NCBI GenBank assembly: GCA_024278055.1
Contig: JAJRTY010000192.1
Coordinates: 1-38,062, forward strand
Reading direction: 5' to 3'
Source: Alphaproteobacteria bacterium
GTDB taxonomy: Bacteria > Pseudomonadota > Alphaproteobacteria > Rhizobiales > JAJFHR01
DNA length: 38,062 nucleotides
The translations under genes and the position numbers were made by a program. Positions within the stretch are counted from its first letter, which is position 1, and every line of letters starts with the position of its first letter. This document shows, piece by piece, positions 1 to 8,283 of the stretch. The notes beneath the pieces are model-generated. The model ran no database searches, had not been told where the DNA came from, and worked only from the letters and a program-made list of their open reading frames with translations.

Positions 1-38
1 CCCAACCACCCCTCAGGGTACCTTATCGGGTGGTTGGG
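1..38. repeat. Perfect 11-bp inverted repeat at window edge
   Basis: CCCAACCACCC at 1-11 is the exact reverse complement of GGGTGGTTGGG at 28-38, with a 16-base loop. It is GC-rich and could be the terminator of a gene lying before the window or part of a structured RNA. No uridine tract follows. The rest of 39-226 shows no convincing gene. I could not match it to a riboswitch or known small RNA. Confidence 0.4.
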
Positions 39-226
39 CCGGGGGAGCGGGCTGGCTTCAGGACTTTTGAGTCAGACTCTAAAAAAATGCAATATAAAAC
101 CAGTACAGACGGCTTCAGGCTCAAGTCTTCCATGGAGGCAGTCATTACCGGTTTCCCGCACTGGACATTTTCAGGGGTTGCGTGTTGAATACTCCTTCAA
201 TTTTCCCAACAAACCCGAGATTGAAA

Positions 227-1246
227 ATGCACTTTATCACCATACTGTTTTCGCTGTTTTTCACCAGTTTGATGGCTCTTACCACCCCCTCACAGGCCCA
301 GAAAACCACCTGGAACCTTCAAACACTCAAAACTGCACACCAGGTTACAGAGGTTTTTCAGGCCAGTGCGACGCGCGTTCTCGTAAAGGCGGGATCACAA
401 TGGTATCAGGTTGAATGGTGCGGCAGAAAACTGCGCCTGAAGCCCGCCAGCGAGCCTAAACGGTTGTCGGCGCCCGCAGGCGACCTGCCCGACGGCGGGG
501 TGGCTGTTCACCCTTCTCCCGGCATTACCTCGGCCTGGTATTCTCAACCGACACGGCGATACAATCACGGGGTGTTGGGCGATAGTGTTGAAGGCGGCGG
601 TCTCAGGGTGAGGGATGCTAAAGGTAATCTGTACAATTATGAGTTACCGGAGGATTCAGTATTTGAGGATATCACACCCAGACTGGTTGACCTGGATGGC
701 GATGGCAGGGCCGAAGTCATTACTATAAAATCGTTTCTCGATGCCGGTGCATCGCTGGCCATTTTCGGATTGCGCGCAGGCAGGCTCGAAGTGATAGCGA
801 CAACGCCGGCAATAGGCACAACCAACCGCTGGCTCAATATTGCCGGCATCAGGGATTTTAATGGTGATGGTTTGATAGACATTGCCACGGTGGTTACGCC
901 ACACATCGGTGGCACTTTGGAAATCTGGTCGTTTAGAGATGGCAAGCTGGTCACAACCGCCTCAAAGTACGGATTTTCAAATCACTTTATCGGATCGCGA
1001 AATCTCGATTTATCCGCTGTCGGCGATGTTACCGGAAACGGCAGGCCCGATATGGCAATACCCGGCGCGGCCCGGCGCCAGCTTCGCATCATGACACTTT
1101 CGGGGGCCACGCTTGCACAAAGCGGGGCAATTGATCTGCCGGCAAAAATTGATGCAAATATCGGGTTGCTGTCGAACCCCGGAAGCGGGCTTTCGGCTTT
1201 TGTACTGGGGCTGGCCAATGGCGCTTTAGTGGCTGCAATCAAGTAG
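227..1246 (+). CDS. Exported VCBS/FG-GAP-repeat protein
   Basis: A 339-residue protein of unknown specific role. The first 25 residues form a signal peptide (MHFITILFSL, hydrophobic core, then PSQAQ), so it is exported. Three Asp/Gly-rich calcium-loop-like motifs follow at about 155-160 (DLDGDG), 210-215 (DFNGDG) and 267-272 (DVTGNG), each leading into a hydrophobic beta strand (AEVITI, IDIATV, PDMAIP). This is the signature of VCBS/FG-GAP repeats, which build beta-propellers. The repeat type suggests a periplasmic or surface protein, but no enzymatic motif is seen. The reading frame opens at a GTG at 182; I chose the ATG at 227 because it places the signal peptide at the N-terminus. It converges on the HAD gene with a 4-bp gap. 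Confidence 0.75.
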   Translation: MHFITILFSLFFTSLMALTTPSQAQKTTWNLQTLKTAHQVTEVFQASATRVLVKAGSQWYQVEWCGRKLRLKPASEPKRLSAPAGDLPDGGVAVHPSPGITSAWYSQPTRRYNHGVLGDSVEGGGLRVRDAKGNLYNYELPEDSVFEDITPRLVDLDGDGRAEVITIKSFLDAGASLAIFGLRAGRLEVIATTPAIGTTNRWLNIAGIRDFNGDGLIDIATVVTPHIGGTLEIWSFRDGKLVTTASKYGFSNHFIGSRNLDLSAVGDVTGNGRPDMAIPGAARRQLRIMTLSGATLAQSGAIDLPAKIDANIGLLSNPGSGLSAFVLGLANGALVAAIK

Positions 1247-1250
1247 AAAC

Positions 1251-1958
1251 TTAGATGCCGAGCACGGCGTCAAGTTCACTGACATTGTCGATGACATGAT
1301 CGGCATCACCACACAAATGTTCGCGCGCGCAGGTGCCGGTAAGAACGCCGATGTTCTTGCCTGCGCCTGCAGCTTTTCCCATCTCCATGTCATGAGGACT
1401 GTCACCGACAACCATTATTTCGCACACCTCAAGACCGGTTGCTTCAGCAAATCCTTCGACCATTCCCGGGCCCGGCTTTGCGCCGAAACCTGAATCAAAT
1501 CCGGCTATGAAATCAAGCTGCTCGAGTATTCCAAAAGGATTGAGTGAGCTTCTGGCGCTGTCGATGCCGTCACTGGTGGCAACACCGAGTTTCAACCCTT
1601 TGTTTTTAAGGCTGGCAAACAGCTTTTCCAGATTGGTTACCTCGACTGCATGGGTGGCGATGGTTGAATTAAAAATGTCCCCAATGGCAGCTGATATTTT
1701 TGTACCACAACCAATGTTTTGTGGCGCATGAGGCAACCAGGCTTCGGTAATCTCATCATTGTTGCCCTGAGCAAGAACCGTATTGGCAAGGATTGTGTTG
1801 GTGGTTTTATCATACCCTGAAGCTGCCAGCATCAGGTGAGCACGTTCGTGGCAATTGCCCGCAACAAATAAAGACGCCTCTTTATAGAGCGGCACCCAGG
1901 TGCTCTGAAAATCTATAAGGGTGCCGTCCTTGTCAAACAGAATGCCGCAAATCGCCAT
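1251..1958 (-). CDS. HAD-IA family phosphatase (phosphoglycolate phosphatase-like)
   Basis: A 235-residue haloacid-dehalogenase-superfamily hydrolase. Motif I is FDKDGTLIDF near residues 8-17 with nucleophile Asp9 and Asp11. A threonine/serine motif II lies in GVATSDG, a lysine in FGAKPGPGM, and motif IV is VVGDSPHDMEMG. The helical cap between motifs I and II and the overall length match the Gph/phosphoglycolate phosphatase branch, but HAD substrate specificity cannot be read from sequence. The frame is open upstream to 2006; I chose the ATG at 1958 because motif I then sits a few residues from the start, as is usual. It is transcribed divergently from the GMC oxidoreductase across about 100 bp. 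Confidence 0.85.
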   Translation of the reverse strand: MAICGILFDKDGTLIDFQSTWVPLYKEASLFVAGNCHERAHLMLAASGYDKTTNTILANTVLAQGNNDEITEAWLPHAPQNIGCGTKISAAIGDIFNSTIATHAVEVTNLEKLFASLKNKGLKLGVATSDGIDSARSSLNPFGILEQLDFIAGFDSGFGAKPGPGMVEGFAEATGLEVCEIMVVGDSPHDMEMGKAAGAGKNIGVLTGTCAREHLCGDADHVIDNVSELDAVLGI

Positions 1959-2057
1959 CAGATACCTTTGGTCAGGAGTAGAGTGCCTCTTAACACACTG
2001 GCACAAATCGCTATAAGTTTGTAGCCTGAAATAAAAACGACTGTGGGTGAGCGGGTA

Positions 2058-3704
2058 GTGGAATTTGATTACATCATCGTTGGTGCGGGCTCAGCAGGGT
2101 CCGTGCTGGCCAACCGGCTGAGTGAAGACGCAACAGCCACAGTCTTATTGCTGGAGGCGGGCGGAGGCCGACGCAATCTTTTCGTCGATATGCCCTCCGC
2201 ATTCTACATCCCCATGAACGACAAACGTTACAACTGGTTTTATGAGACCGAAACCGAGCCCCATCTCAATCATCGCCAGATGCATTGCCCCCGAGGGCTT
2301 GGCCTGGGCGGCTCGTCCGCCATTAACGGCATGGCTTATGTGAGGGGCAACGGCCATGATTTTGACAATTGGCAAGCCCTGGGTGCGCACGGCTGGTCTT
2401 ATGGCGATGTGTTGCCCTATTTCCGCAAAGCCGAAACCTACAGCGGTGGTGCTGATGCCTATCGCGGTGGCGCCGGGCCTTTGCATACGTCCAATGGAAC
2501 GCTGGAAAACCCGTTATTCCAGGCCTTCATAGATGCGGGCGCTGCAGCGGGCTATCAAGTGACGAAAGATGTGAACGGCTATGCCCAGGAAGGTTTTGGC
2601 CGCATGGACATGACGGTTCACAACGGGCGGCGCTGGAGCACTGACATTGCTCATCTCGCACCGGCTCGCCAACGCTCCAACCTCTCAATAAAAACCCATG
2701 CCCTGGCCTCACGCATCCTCATAAAAGACAAAAAGGCCACAGGCATTGAGTACACAAGGGGCGGGACAACACAGTCTGCAATAGCGCGAAAAGAAGTCAT
2801 TTTATGCGGCGGCCCGATCAATTCACCACAATTGCTGATGTTGTCGGGCATTGGCCCCGCAGCACACCTGAGGGACTTGGGTATTAAAGTTATTTGTGAT
2901 CTGCCCGGTGTGGGACAAAACCTGCAGGATCATCTTGAATTGTATATTCAACATCAATGCACGCAACCGATCACACTTTACAGCGCAATGTCCTGGCACA
3001 GCAAAGCCCGCATCGGGTTACAGTGGCTGTTGTTCAAAACCGGGCTGGGGGCAACCAATCATTTTGAAGCCGGCGGGTTCATTCGCTCGCGCCCCGGTGT
3101 TCCCTACCCTGATCTTCAGTATCATTTTTTACCAATGGCGATGTCATATGATGGCTCGCAACTGGCCACCGGACACGGGTTTCAGGCGCATGTGGGGCCG
3201 ATGCGCAGTAAGTCACGCGGATCGGTCTGGCTCAAAACCCGTGAGGCACGAGACCATCCCGGAATTTTATTCAACTACATGAGCCACGAGGAAGACTGGG
3301 AGGAGATGAGAGCGGGCGTAAAGCTGACACGAGAGATTTTTGCACAAACACCGTTTGACCCTTTTCGCGGGCCCGAGCTATCGCCAGGCATCGAGGTTCA
3401 AAGTGATGACGACATTGATGCGTTTATCCGCGCCCGCGTTGAAAGCGCCTATCACCCCTGTGGCACCTGCAAAATGGGCACTGACCCAAAAGCGGTGGTC
3501 GATCCTCAGTGCAGTGTACGCGGCATAGATGGCCTGAAAGTAGTGGACAGTTCCATCATGCCACAAATAACCACCGGCAATCTGAATGCACCGACAATCA
3601 TGCTTGCGGAAAAAGCTGCTGATATAATTCGCGGAAAAACACCGCTGGCACCTGAAAATACTGATTATCAAAAAATTGATAACTGGCAGACTTCGCAGCG
3701 CTGA
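2058..3704 (+). CDS. GMC-family FAD oxidoreductase (choline dehydrogenase-like)
   Basis: A flavoprotein of about 548 residues in the glucose-methanol-choline family, which oxidises primary or secondary alcohols with FAD. Visible features are the N-terminal dinucleotide fold (VGAGSAGSVLANRL, then LLLEAGG), GMC signature 1 (GLGLGGSSAINGMAYVRG), signature 2 (GGPINSPQLLMLSGIG) and the C-terminal catalytic region HPCGTCKMG with its active-site His, followed by VVDSSIMP and TTGNLNAPTIMLAEKAAD. Overall similarity is closest to BetA choline dehydrogenase and alcohol dehydrogenase AlkJ-type proteins. No betB or betI is adjacent, so choline as substrate is only a possibility. I prefer the GTG at 2058, preceded by GAGCGGG and matching the usual MEFDYIIVG start; an in-frame GTG at 2043 is an alternative. 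A palindromic repeat follows the stop. Confidence 0.88.
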   Translation: MEFDYIIVGAGSAGSVLANRLSEDATATVLLLEAGGGRRNLFVDMPSAFYIPMNDKRYNWFYETETEPHLNHRQMHCPRGLGLGGSSAINGMAYVRGNGHDFDNWQALGAHGWSYGDVLPYFRKAETYSGGADAYRGGAGPLHTSNGTLENPLFQAFIDAGAAAGYQVTKDVNGYAQEGFGRMDMTVHNGRRWSTDIAHLAPARQRSNLSIKTHALASRILIKDKKATGIEYTRGGTTQSAIARKEVILCGGPINSPQLLMLSGIGPAAHLRDLGIKVICDLPGVGQNLQDHLELYIQHQCTQPITLYSAMSWHSKARIGLQWLLFKTGLGATNHFEAGGFIRSRPGVPYPDLQYHFLPMAMSYDGSQLATGHGFQAHVGPMRSKSRGSVWLKTREARDHPGILFNYMSHEEDWEEMRAGVKLTREIFAQTPFDPFRGPELSPGIEVQSDDDIDAFIRARVESAYHPCGTCKMGTDPKAVVDPQCSVRGIDGLKVVDSSIMPQITTGNLNAPTIMLAEKAADIIRGKTPLAPENTDYQKIDNWQTSQR

Positions 3705-3740
3705 TCCATCCCCGAGCAAGGTCGGATTACTCAGAACCAA

Positions 3741-3825
3741 CCACACCGTCCCGGCCTTGAGCCGGGATCTGGTAGCCTTCGCCTGGAATTTCAGAAGGTC
3801 CCGGCTCAAGGCCGGGACGGTGTGG
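3741..3825. repeat. Paired palindromic repeat (empty copy of the GIY-YIG-flanking repeat)
   Basis: Two 30-base arms, 3741-3770 and 3796-3825, are reverse complements with one mismatch and are separated by 25 bases. Each arm contains a smaller palindrome, CCCGGC-cttga-GCCGGG. The same unit flanks the GIY-YIG gene at 15055-15082 and 15399-15426. The pair lies between the ends of the convergent GMC oxidoreductase and histidine kinase genes. It may act as a bidirectional transcription barrier, but the shared unit points to a dispersed repeat family. The rest of 3705-3876 holds no gene. Confidence 0.85.
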
Positions 3826-3876
3826 AAATTGGAGTTACTCCGGTTCGATTTTCCATTTTCCAATCATGGCCCAGGT

Positions 3877-6800
3877 TCAAGCGTCTTCCAGCTCCACCGG
3901 TCTGGAAATCTGGCTTGCGTTTTCCTGGCTTTTAATCGCTATCCATTTGAACAGGACTTTTTTGAGCGCGTCCATTTTGACAGGCTTGGGCAGATAATCA
4001 TCCATCCCCACTTCCAGGCACTTTTCACGGTCACCAGTCATGACATGGGCGGTGAGTGCGACAATCGGAGTGCGGTTTTTCTGCTTTTCACTTTCATGGC
4101 GGCGGATCAGTTCCGTTGCCTCGTAGCCGTCCATTTCCGGCATCGAAATGTCCATCAAAATAACGTCGGCTCCGATATCCCGGTACAGTTCAACCGCCTC
4201 GCGGCCATTGGCGGCGAGGGTCAGTTTTATGGGTGAATCCATCAACATCTGCTCGACAACGCGCTGGTTGATTTCATTGTCTTCGGCCAGAAGCACATGA
4301 TAGGTTTTTGCTGCCGCCTGGCTTGGCTGTGTTTTCAGGTCACGGATACGATGGCTGGTTGTCAGCTCCCGGCTGTTTCCGTTCTCTGCAAGAATTGTGG
4401 CGATGGCATCGCGAAGCAGATCCGAGCGAACCGGCTTGACCAGATAACCGTCAACGCCCAATTGGCGGTAGAATTTTGCATCCCCCTTTTGTCCGACCGG
4501 CAACAGCATAATCAAGGGAATATCACTCAGTGCCGGATCACTCCTGATCGCCTTGGTGAGTTGCCGCCCGTCCATTTCCGGCATTTGGTAATCAACGATA
4601 ACCAGGCCAAACCTGTCATCGCCGGACGTGGATTTTCTTAGCAGACTCAGCGCTTTTTCACCACAGCTGACACAATGAGGGGTGATGCCAAAACTTTGAA
4701 TCTGCCCGGACAGAATCTCCCGGTTTATATCTACATCATCGACAACAAGTATTTTCAGATTCTGCATGTTGGGCAGGATAAGATCGGGAATATCTTCCTG
4801 ACCATCAATGGCCAGCTCCAGTGCAAGTTCAAATCTGGAGCCATTGTTTTCAACAGACGTAACAGTGAGATCTGCATTCATAAGATCGGCAAGACGTTTG
4901 GAGATGGCAAGCCCTAAACCGGTGCCGCCATACTGTCTGGTGGTGGAGTTGTCGGCCTGTTCGAATTTATCAAAAATCGTGCCCAGTTTGTCAGGGGAAA
5001 TCCCGACTCCGGTATCACTCACACTGATTTTAAGCGCTACTTTGTCTTCGTCATAAACACCGTCAACATCAATAAGAACATGCCCCTTGTGGGTGAATTT
5101 AAGGGCATTGCTGACCAGGTTGGTTACAATCTGGCGAATACGGCCAACATCACCGATGCAGCGTTGGGGAAGGGCAGGATTGAAGTGAACCACAAGCTCA
5201 ACGTCATCTGTGGTGACTTCCGAGGCCATCAGGGTTGCGACGTCTTCAATGCAGGATTTCAGGTTAAAGGGGATGGGGTCCAGCTCCAGCTTTCCTGCCT
5301 CTAATTTTGAAAAATCCAGAATATCGTTGATAATGGCAATCAAAGATGAGCCAGATTTTGTAATGATATTGATGCAATCGGTCTGGCGGGCATCCAGTTT
5401 GGTTTGGGAAAGAATTTCAGCCATCCCCAAAATACCGTTCATGGGCGTTCTGATTTCGTGGCTCATATTTGCAAGGAACTCGGATTTGGCCTGATTGCCG
5501 GATTCAGCAAATATTTTCGCTTCCTTTAATTGCGCCTGATATTGTTTCATTTTGGTGATGTCGTAATAGGTCAACATCCTTGAGCCATCACCAAGAGCCG
5601 TGCATTGATGTATCAAAACCCGGCCGTCAACATAACGCCGTTCGGTCGGTGCAATCTGACCTGTTCTGATTTCCTCTACACGTTGATCAACGTGTTCTTC
5701 CCACCTGTCATAATCAATACCATGGACTTTCTCATTATAGTGACTTTCAACAATTTCACGAAATGTTGGCAGGGTTGCCAGTAAATCCTCAGGCGTTCTG
5801 GTAAGCTCACGAAATGCCCGGTTGTGAAAAATGGTTCTAAGGTCCCTATCGAGGAACAGGACACCGTAATCGATTTTGTCAGTTACGGTTTCGAGCCGGT
5901 CCAGCAGAGTCTGGTTCACGACATTGGCTTTGGTCAGCTCGCGGGCGAGTTGTTCAAGTTTTTCTTCGCGATTTTTCAACTCAGTGACATCGAAATGCGT
6001 AATCATGCGCGTTCCATTTTTCAGAGCCACGCACTGATATATAAGAGTTTTTCCGTTTTTCAGCCGCATCTCAACCGGCTCAATCGAGCCCGCCTTTACA
6101 GCGGTCTCCCGCGCTTTTACGTAGGCGTCAAAATCTTCATCGCCAACATCATAAATATTGTTGTAGCGATTGAACCTCAGCAGGTCTCCCATTGTGGGAC
6201 GGGAGTTGCAAAACTCATCATCATAGCCCCACAGCTCCCGGAATGCCCGGTTGATAATTGTTGCATTCAAATCACTATCAAGAAAGACCACAGCCTGATT
6301 TATGTTTTCTATTGAGGCTTTGAACTGGGCCAGCAGGGTCTTGTTTTCCGCGCTCGCAGCTTCGAGTTTCCGAGCCAGTATCTGAAGTTTTTCCTCGCGT
6401 TTTTTCATCTCTGTAATGTCGTAATATGTCAACATACAGGACCCGTTTTCCAGTGCCACGCACTGGTAAATAAACACATTGCCATTCAGGTAACGCTTTT
6501 CGGTGGGCGCAAACGAACCCGCTCTGAAGGTAGACAGGCGATCTTCGACAAAGTCTTCCCAGATCATTCCCGCCGTATCGAAAATATTCCTGTGACGATT
6601 GTTTTCTAAAATATCACGGATGCTTATTCCGGCGCTCAGGTAGTCTTCGTCCACATTCCAGATGTTGCGATAGACCTTATTGAGAATGATGGCTTTTTGA
6701 TCGCGATCGAAAAAAGCAACACCATGGTCAATGTTTTCAATCACCGCCTTGAACTGGGTGAGCAGGGCCTGTTTTTCACTATTTGCTTTTTCCAGGTCAA

Positions 6801-8112
6801 CAGTCAGAACCTGCAACTCCTGTTTGCGGCCAAGGATCGTTGTTACATCTGAATAGGTTCGTAAAAACCCACCGCCGGGAAGCGGCACCCGGTGGATGGA
6901 GAATATACGGCCATTCAGGTGAAATTCAGGAATATCATCGTGGCCGTCGGCAACACTTTCAAGATGGGCCTCAATTTTAGCTGCAACATTTTCAGTACCA
7001 AAATTGCCGGCCTTCGCCCCCCACTCACAGAACTTCCTGAGATTGTCACCAACCTTCACGCCATCATGGGGTATTTTGTATATATCAAGGTAATAATCAT
7101 TGTAGCACAGGACGTTCAGTTTTTCGTCAACCATGCAAATACCCTGATCGAGGTTTTCAAGCACTGTTTCCAGAATTTGCGTTTGCTTTTTCAGTTTAAG
7201 GGCATTCAATCGTAACTCTGTAATATCGGTGTGGGTAATAACCGACCCACCGTTCGGCAGCCCCTTGCTGACGGTTCTGATAATACGACCGGAGGGTGTT
7301 TTACGATGCAGGGCAGATTGTTTACCCGGGGCAAACTGGGCCATGATATCCTTGGTATATAATTCACCGTCTTCACTGCAATAGCCGTGTTCAACAACAT
7401 GTTCGACCAATAGGCGCCGTGGTTGACCTTTATCAAAAAGTCTGGCTGGAACTTCAAGCAGTTCCCAGCAGCGGGGATTGGCCAGAACGACCCGGTCATC
7501 CTTGTCGTAGGCGACAACGCCTTTATCCATCGACAGGACGATGTCTTTATAGGCATCGGGAATTTCCTGATTTGTTTGAGCAGCGGGCGGTGTTGCAGGT
7601 CGCACTGCCTTGAAAACCAGTTTAGGCTTTTTTGCTTCAACCTTCGGCCGTGGATTGGCAACAGGGTTGGAGCGGGTCGCTAACGACAGGATAAGCAAAG
7701 ACAGGGAGAGCAGAGTGTTTTCAAGCTGTTGAATTTTCTGATCTGAACCTTGCCCGTGATTATCACTGGCTTCATCTATACGATGGAAAAGTGATCTGGC
7801 CGCCAGGCTGGATAGGCTGTTGAGAATTTCTGCAGAATTTTTTCTTTGGTCTGCATCTCTGGACAGAAGGGTTTTTGAGGTTGAAATAAAGCGGCGGATA
7901 TCGCTGCCGAGCTGGTCATCGTCTTCAGCCGAACTTGCATCACCTGTGTAAATCTGGTGATGTTCAAGCCGCAGCAGGATTTGCTGAATTTTATCGAGAC
8001 TGTCTGCGGTTTCCCGGGCACCGGTGGCCTCCACATAACAATGGGCACTCAAAGCAAGTTGGCGCGAAATATCAAGCAATGATGTTGAAGAGGATTGCGA
8101 ATTTGGCAACAT
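3877..8112 (-). CDS. Hybrid histidine kinase with five PAS-like repeats and two receiver domains
   Basis: A sensor kinase of 1411 residues; positions below count from the TTG codon just before the chosen ATG. Residues 1-180 are helical with only a short hydrophobic patch near 135-147, so it is probably cytosolic or weakly membrane-associated. Five PAS-like domains follow at about 191-300, 318-430, 458-570, 597-712 and 740-855, each ending in a D(I/V)T motif. The HisKA domain carries phospho-acceptor His886 in NMSHEIRTPMNG. The ATPase domain has N999/N1003, DTGVGIS near 1034 and GGTGLGL near 1063. Receiver 1 has D1126/D1127, phospho-site Asp1175 and Lys1227. Receiver 2 has D1279, Asp1322 and Lys1377. 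All catalytic residues are present. No Hpt domain is fused, so a separate phosphotransfer protein is expected. ATG at 8112 was chosen. The signal sensed is unknown. Confidence 0.92.
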   Translation of the reverse strand: MLPNSQSSSTSLLDISRQLALSAHCYVEATGARETADSLDKIQQILLRLEHHQIYTGDASSAEDDDQLGSDIRRFISTSKTLLSRDADQRKNSAEILNSLSSLAARSLFHRIDEASDNHGQGSDQKIQQLENTLLSLSLLILSLATRSNPVANPRPKVEAKKPKLVFKAVRPATPPAAQTNQEIPDAYKDIVLSMDKGVVAYDKDDRVVLANPRCWELLEVPARLFDKGQPRRLLVEHVVEHGYCSEDGELYTKDIMAQFAPGKQSALHRKTPSGRIIRTVSKGLPNGGSVITHTDITELRLNALKLKKQTQILETVLENLDQGICMVDEKLNVLCYNDYYLDIYKIPHDGVKVGDNLRKFCEWGAKAGNFGTENVAAKIEAHLESVADGHDDIPEFHLNGRIFSIHRVPLPGGGFLRTYSDVTTILGRKQELQVLTVDLEKANSEKQALLTQFKAVIENIDHGVAFFDRDQKAIILNKVYRNIWNVDEDYLSAGISIRDILENNRHRNIFDTAGMIWEDFVEDRLSTFRAGSFAPTEKRYLNGNVFIYQCVALENGSCMLTYYDITEMKKREEKLQILARKLEAASAENKTLLAQFKASIENINQAVVFLDSDLNATIINRAFRELWGYDDEFCNSRPTMGDLLRFNRYNNIYDVGDEDFDAYVKARETAVKAGSIEPVEMRLKNGKTLIYQCVALKNGTRMITHFDVTELKNREEKLEQLARELTKANVVNQTLLDRLETVTDKIDYGVLFLDRDLRTIFHNRAFRELTRTPEDLLATLPTFREIVESHYNEKVHGIDYDRWEEHVDQRVEEIRTGQIAPTERRYVDGRVLIHQCTALGDGSRMLTYYDITKMKQYQAQLKEAKIFAESGNQAKSEFLANMSHEIRTPMNGILGMAEILSQTKLDARQTDCINIITKSGSSLIAIINDILDFSKLEAGKLELDPIPFNLKSCIEDVATLMASEVTTDDVELVVHFNPALPQRCIGDVGRIRQIVTNLVSNALKFTHKGHVLIDVDGVYDEDKVALKISVSDTGVGISPDKLGTIFDKFEQADNSTTRQYGGTGLGLAISKRLADLMNADLTVTSVENNGSRFELALELAIDGQEDIPDLILPNMQNLKILVVDDVDINREILSGQIQSFGITPHCVSCGEKALSLLRKSTSGDDRFGLVIVDYQMPEMDGRQLTKAIRSDPALSDIPLIMLLPVGQKGDAKFYRQLGVDGYLVKPVRSDLLRDAIATILAENGNSRELTTSHRIRDLKTQPSQAAAKTYHVLLAEDNEINQRVVEQMLMDSPIKLTLAANGREAVELYRDIGADVILMDISMPEMDGYEATELIRRHESEKQKNRTPIVALTAHVMTGDREKCLEVGMDDYLPKPVKMDALKKVLFKWIAIKSQENASQISRPVELEDA

Positions 8113-8187
8113 CAATAATTCTTCAGTTTAAATCGAGTGAGTGACAATAAAATCAACGTCTCATTCAATAAAACTATATGGTTTATG

Positions 8188-8203
8188 GTTAACCCATCCT
8201 TAA
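8188..8203 (-). promoter_or_regulatory. CtrA-type binding box upstream of the histidine kinase
   Basis: On the minus strand the sequence is TTAAGGATGGGTTAAC, a perfect match to the alphaproteobacterial CtrA consensus TTAA-N7-TTAAC, oriented toward the hybrid kinase and about 75 bp before its start codon. The surrounding 8113-8283 region is AT-rich, has no gene and is suitable as a promoter. Binding by CtrA is inferred from the motif only. Confidence 0.5.
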
Positions 8204-8283
8204 TAGCTACAGGCAACAACACGAAAAACGATACTCATGCTCTGTTAATACCAGGCCTTGAATTCAACCAAATTGTCCGCTTT

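Noticed and set aside
34..414. Protein-coding frame at the left edge
   Set aside because: It overlaps the signal peptide region of the VCBS gene in another frame and shows no recognisable domain.
2043..3704. Part of a bet (choline to glycine betaine) operon
   Set aside because: No betB, betI or betC gene is adjacent; the neighbours are a phosphatase and a histidine kinase, so choline oxidation is only one option for the GMC enzyme.
3676..4236. Open frame antisense to the end of the histidine kinase and across the palindromic repeat
   Set aside because: It reads through repeat DNA and the opposite strand of the receiver domain; no domain pattern of its own.
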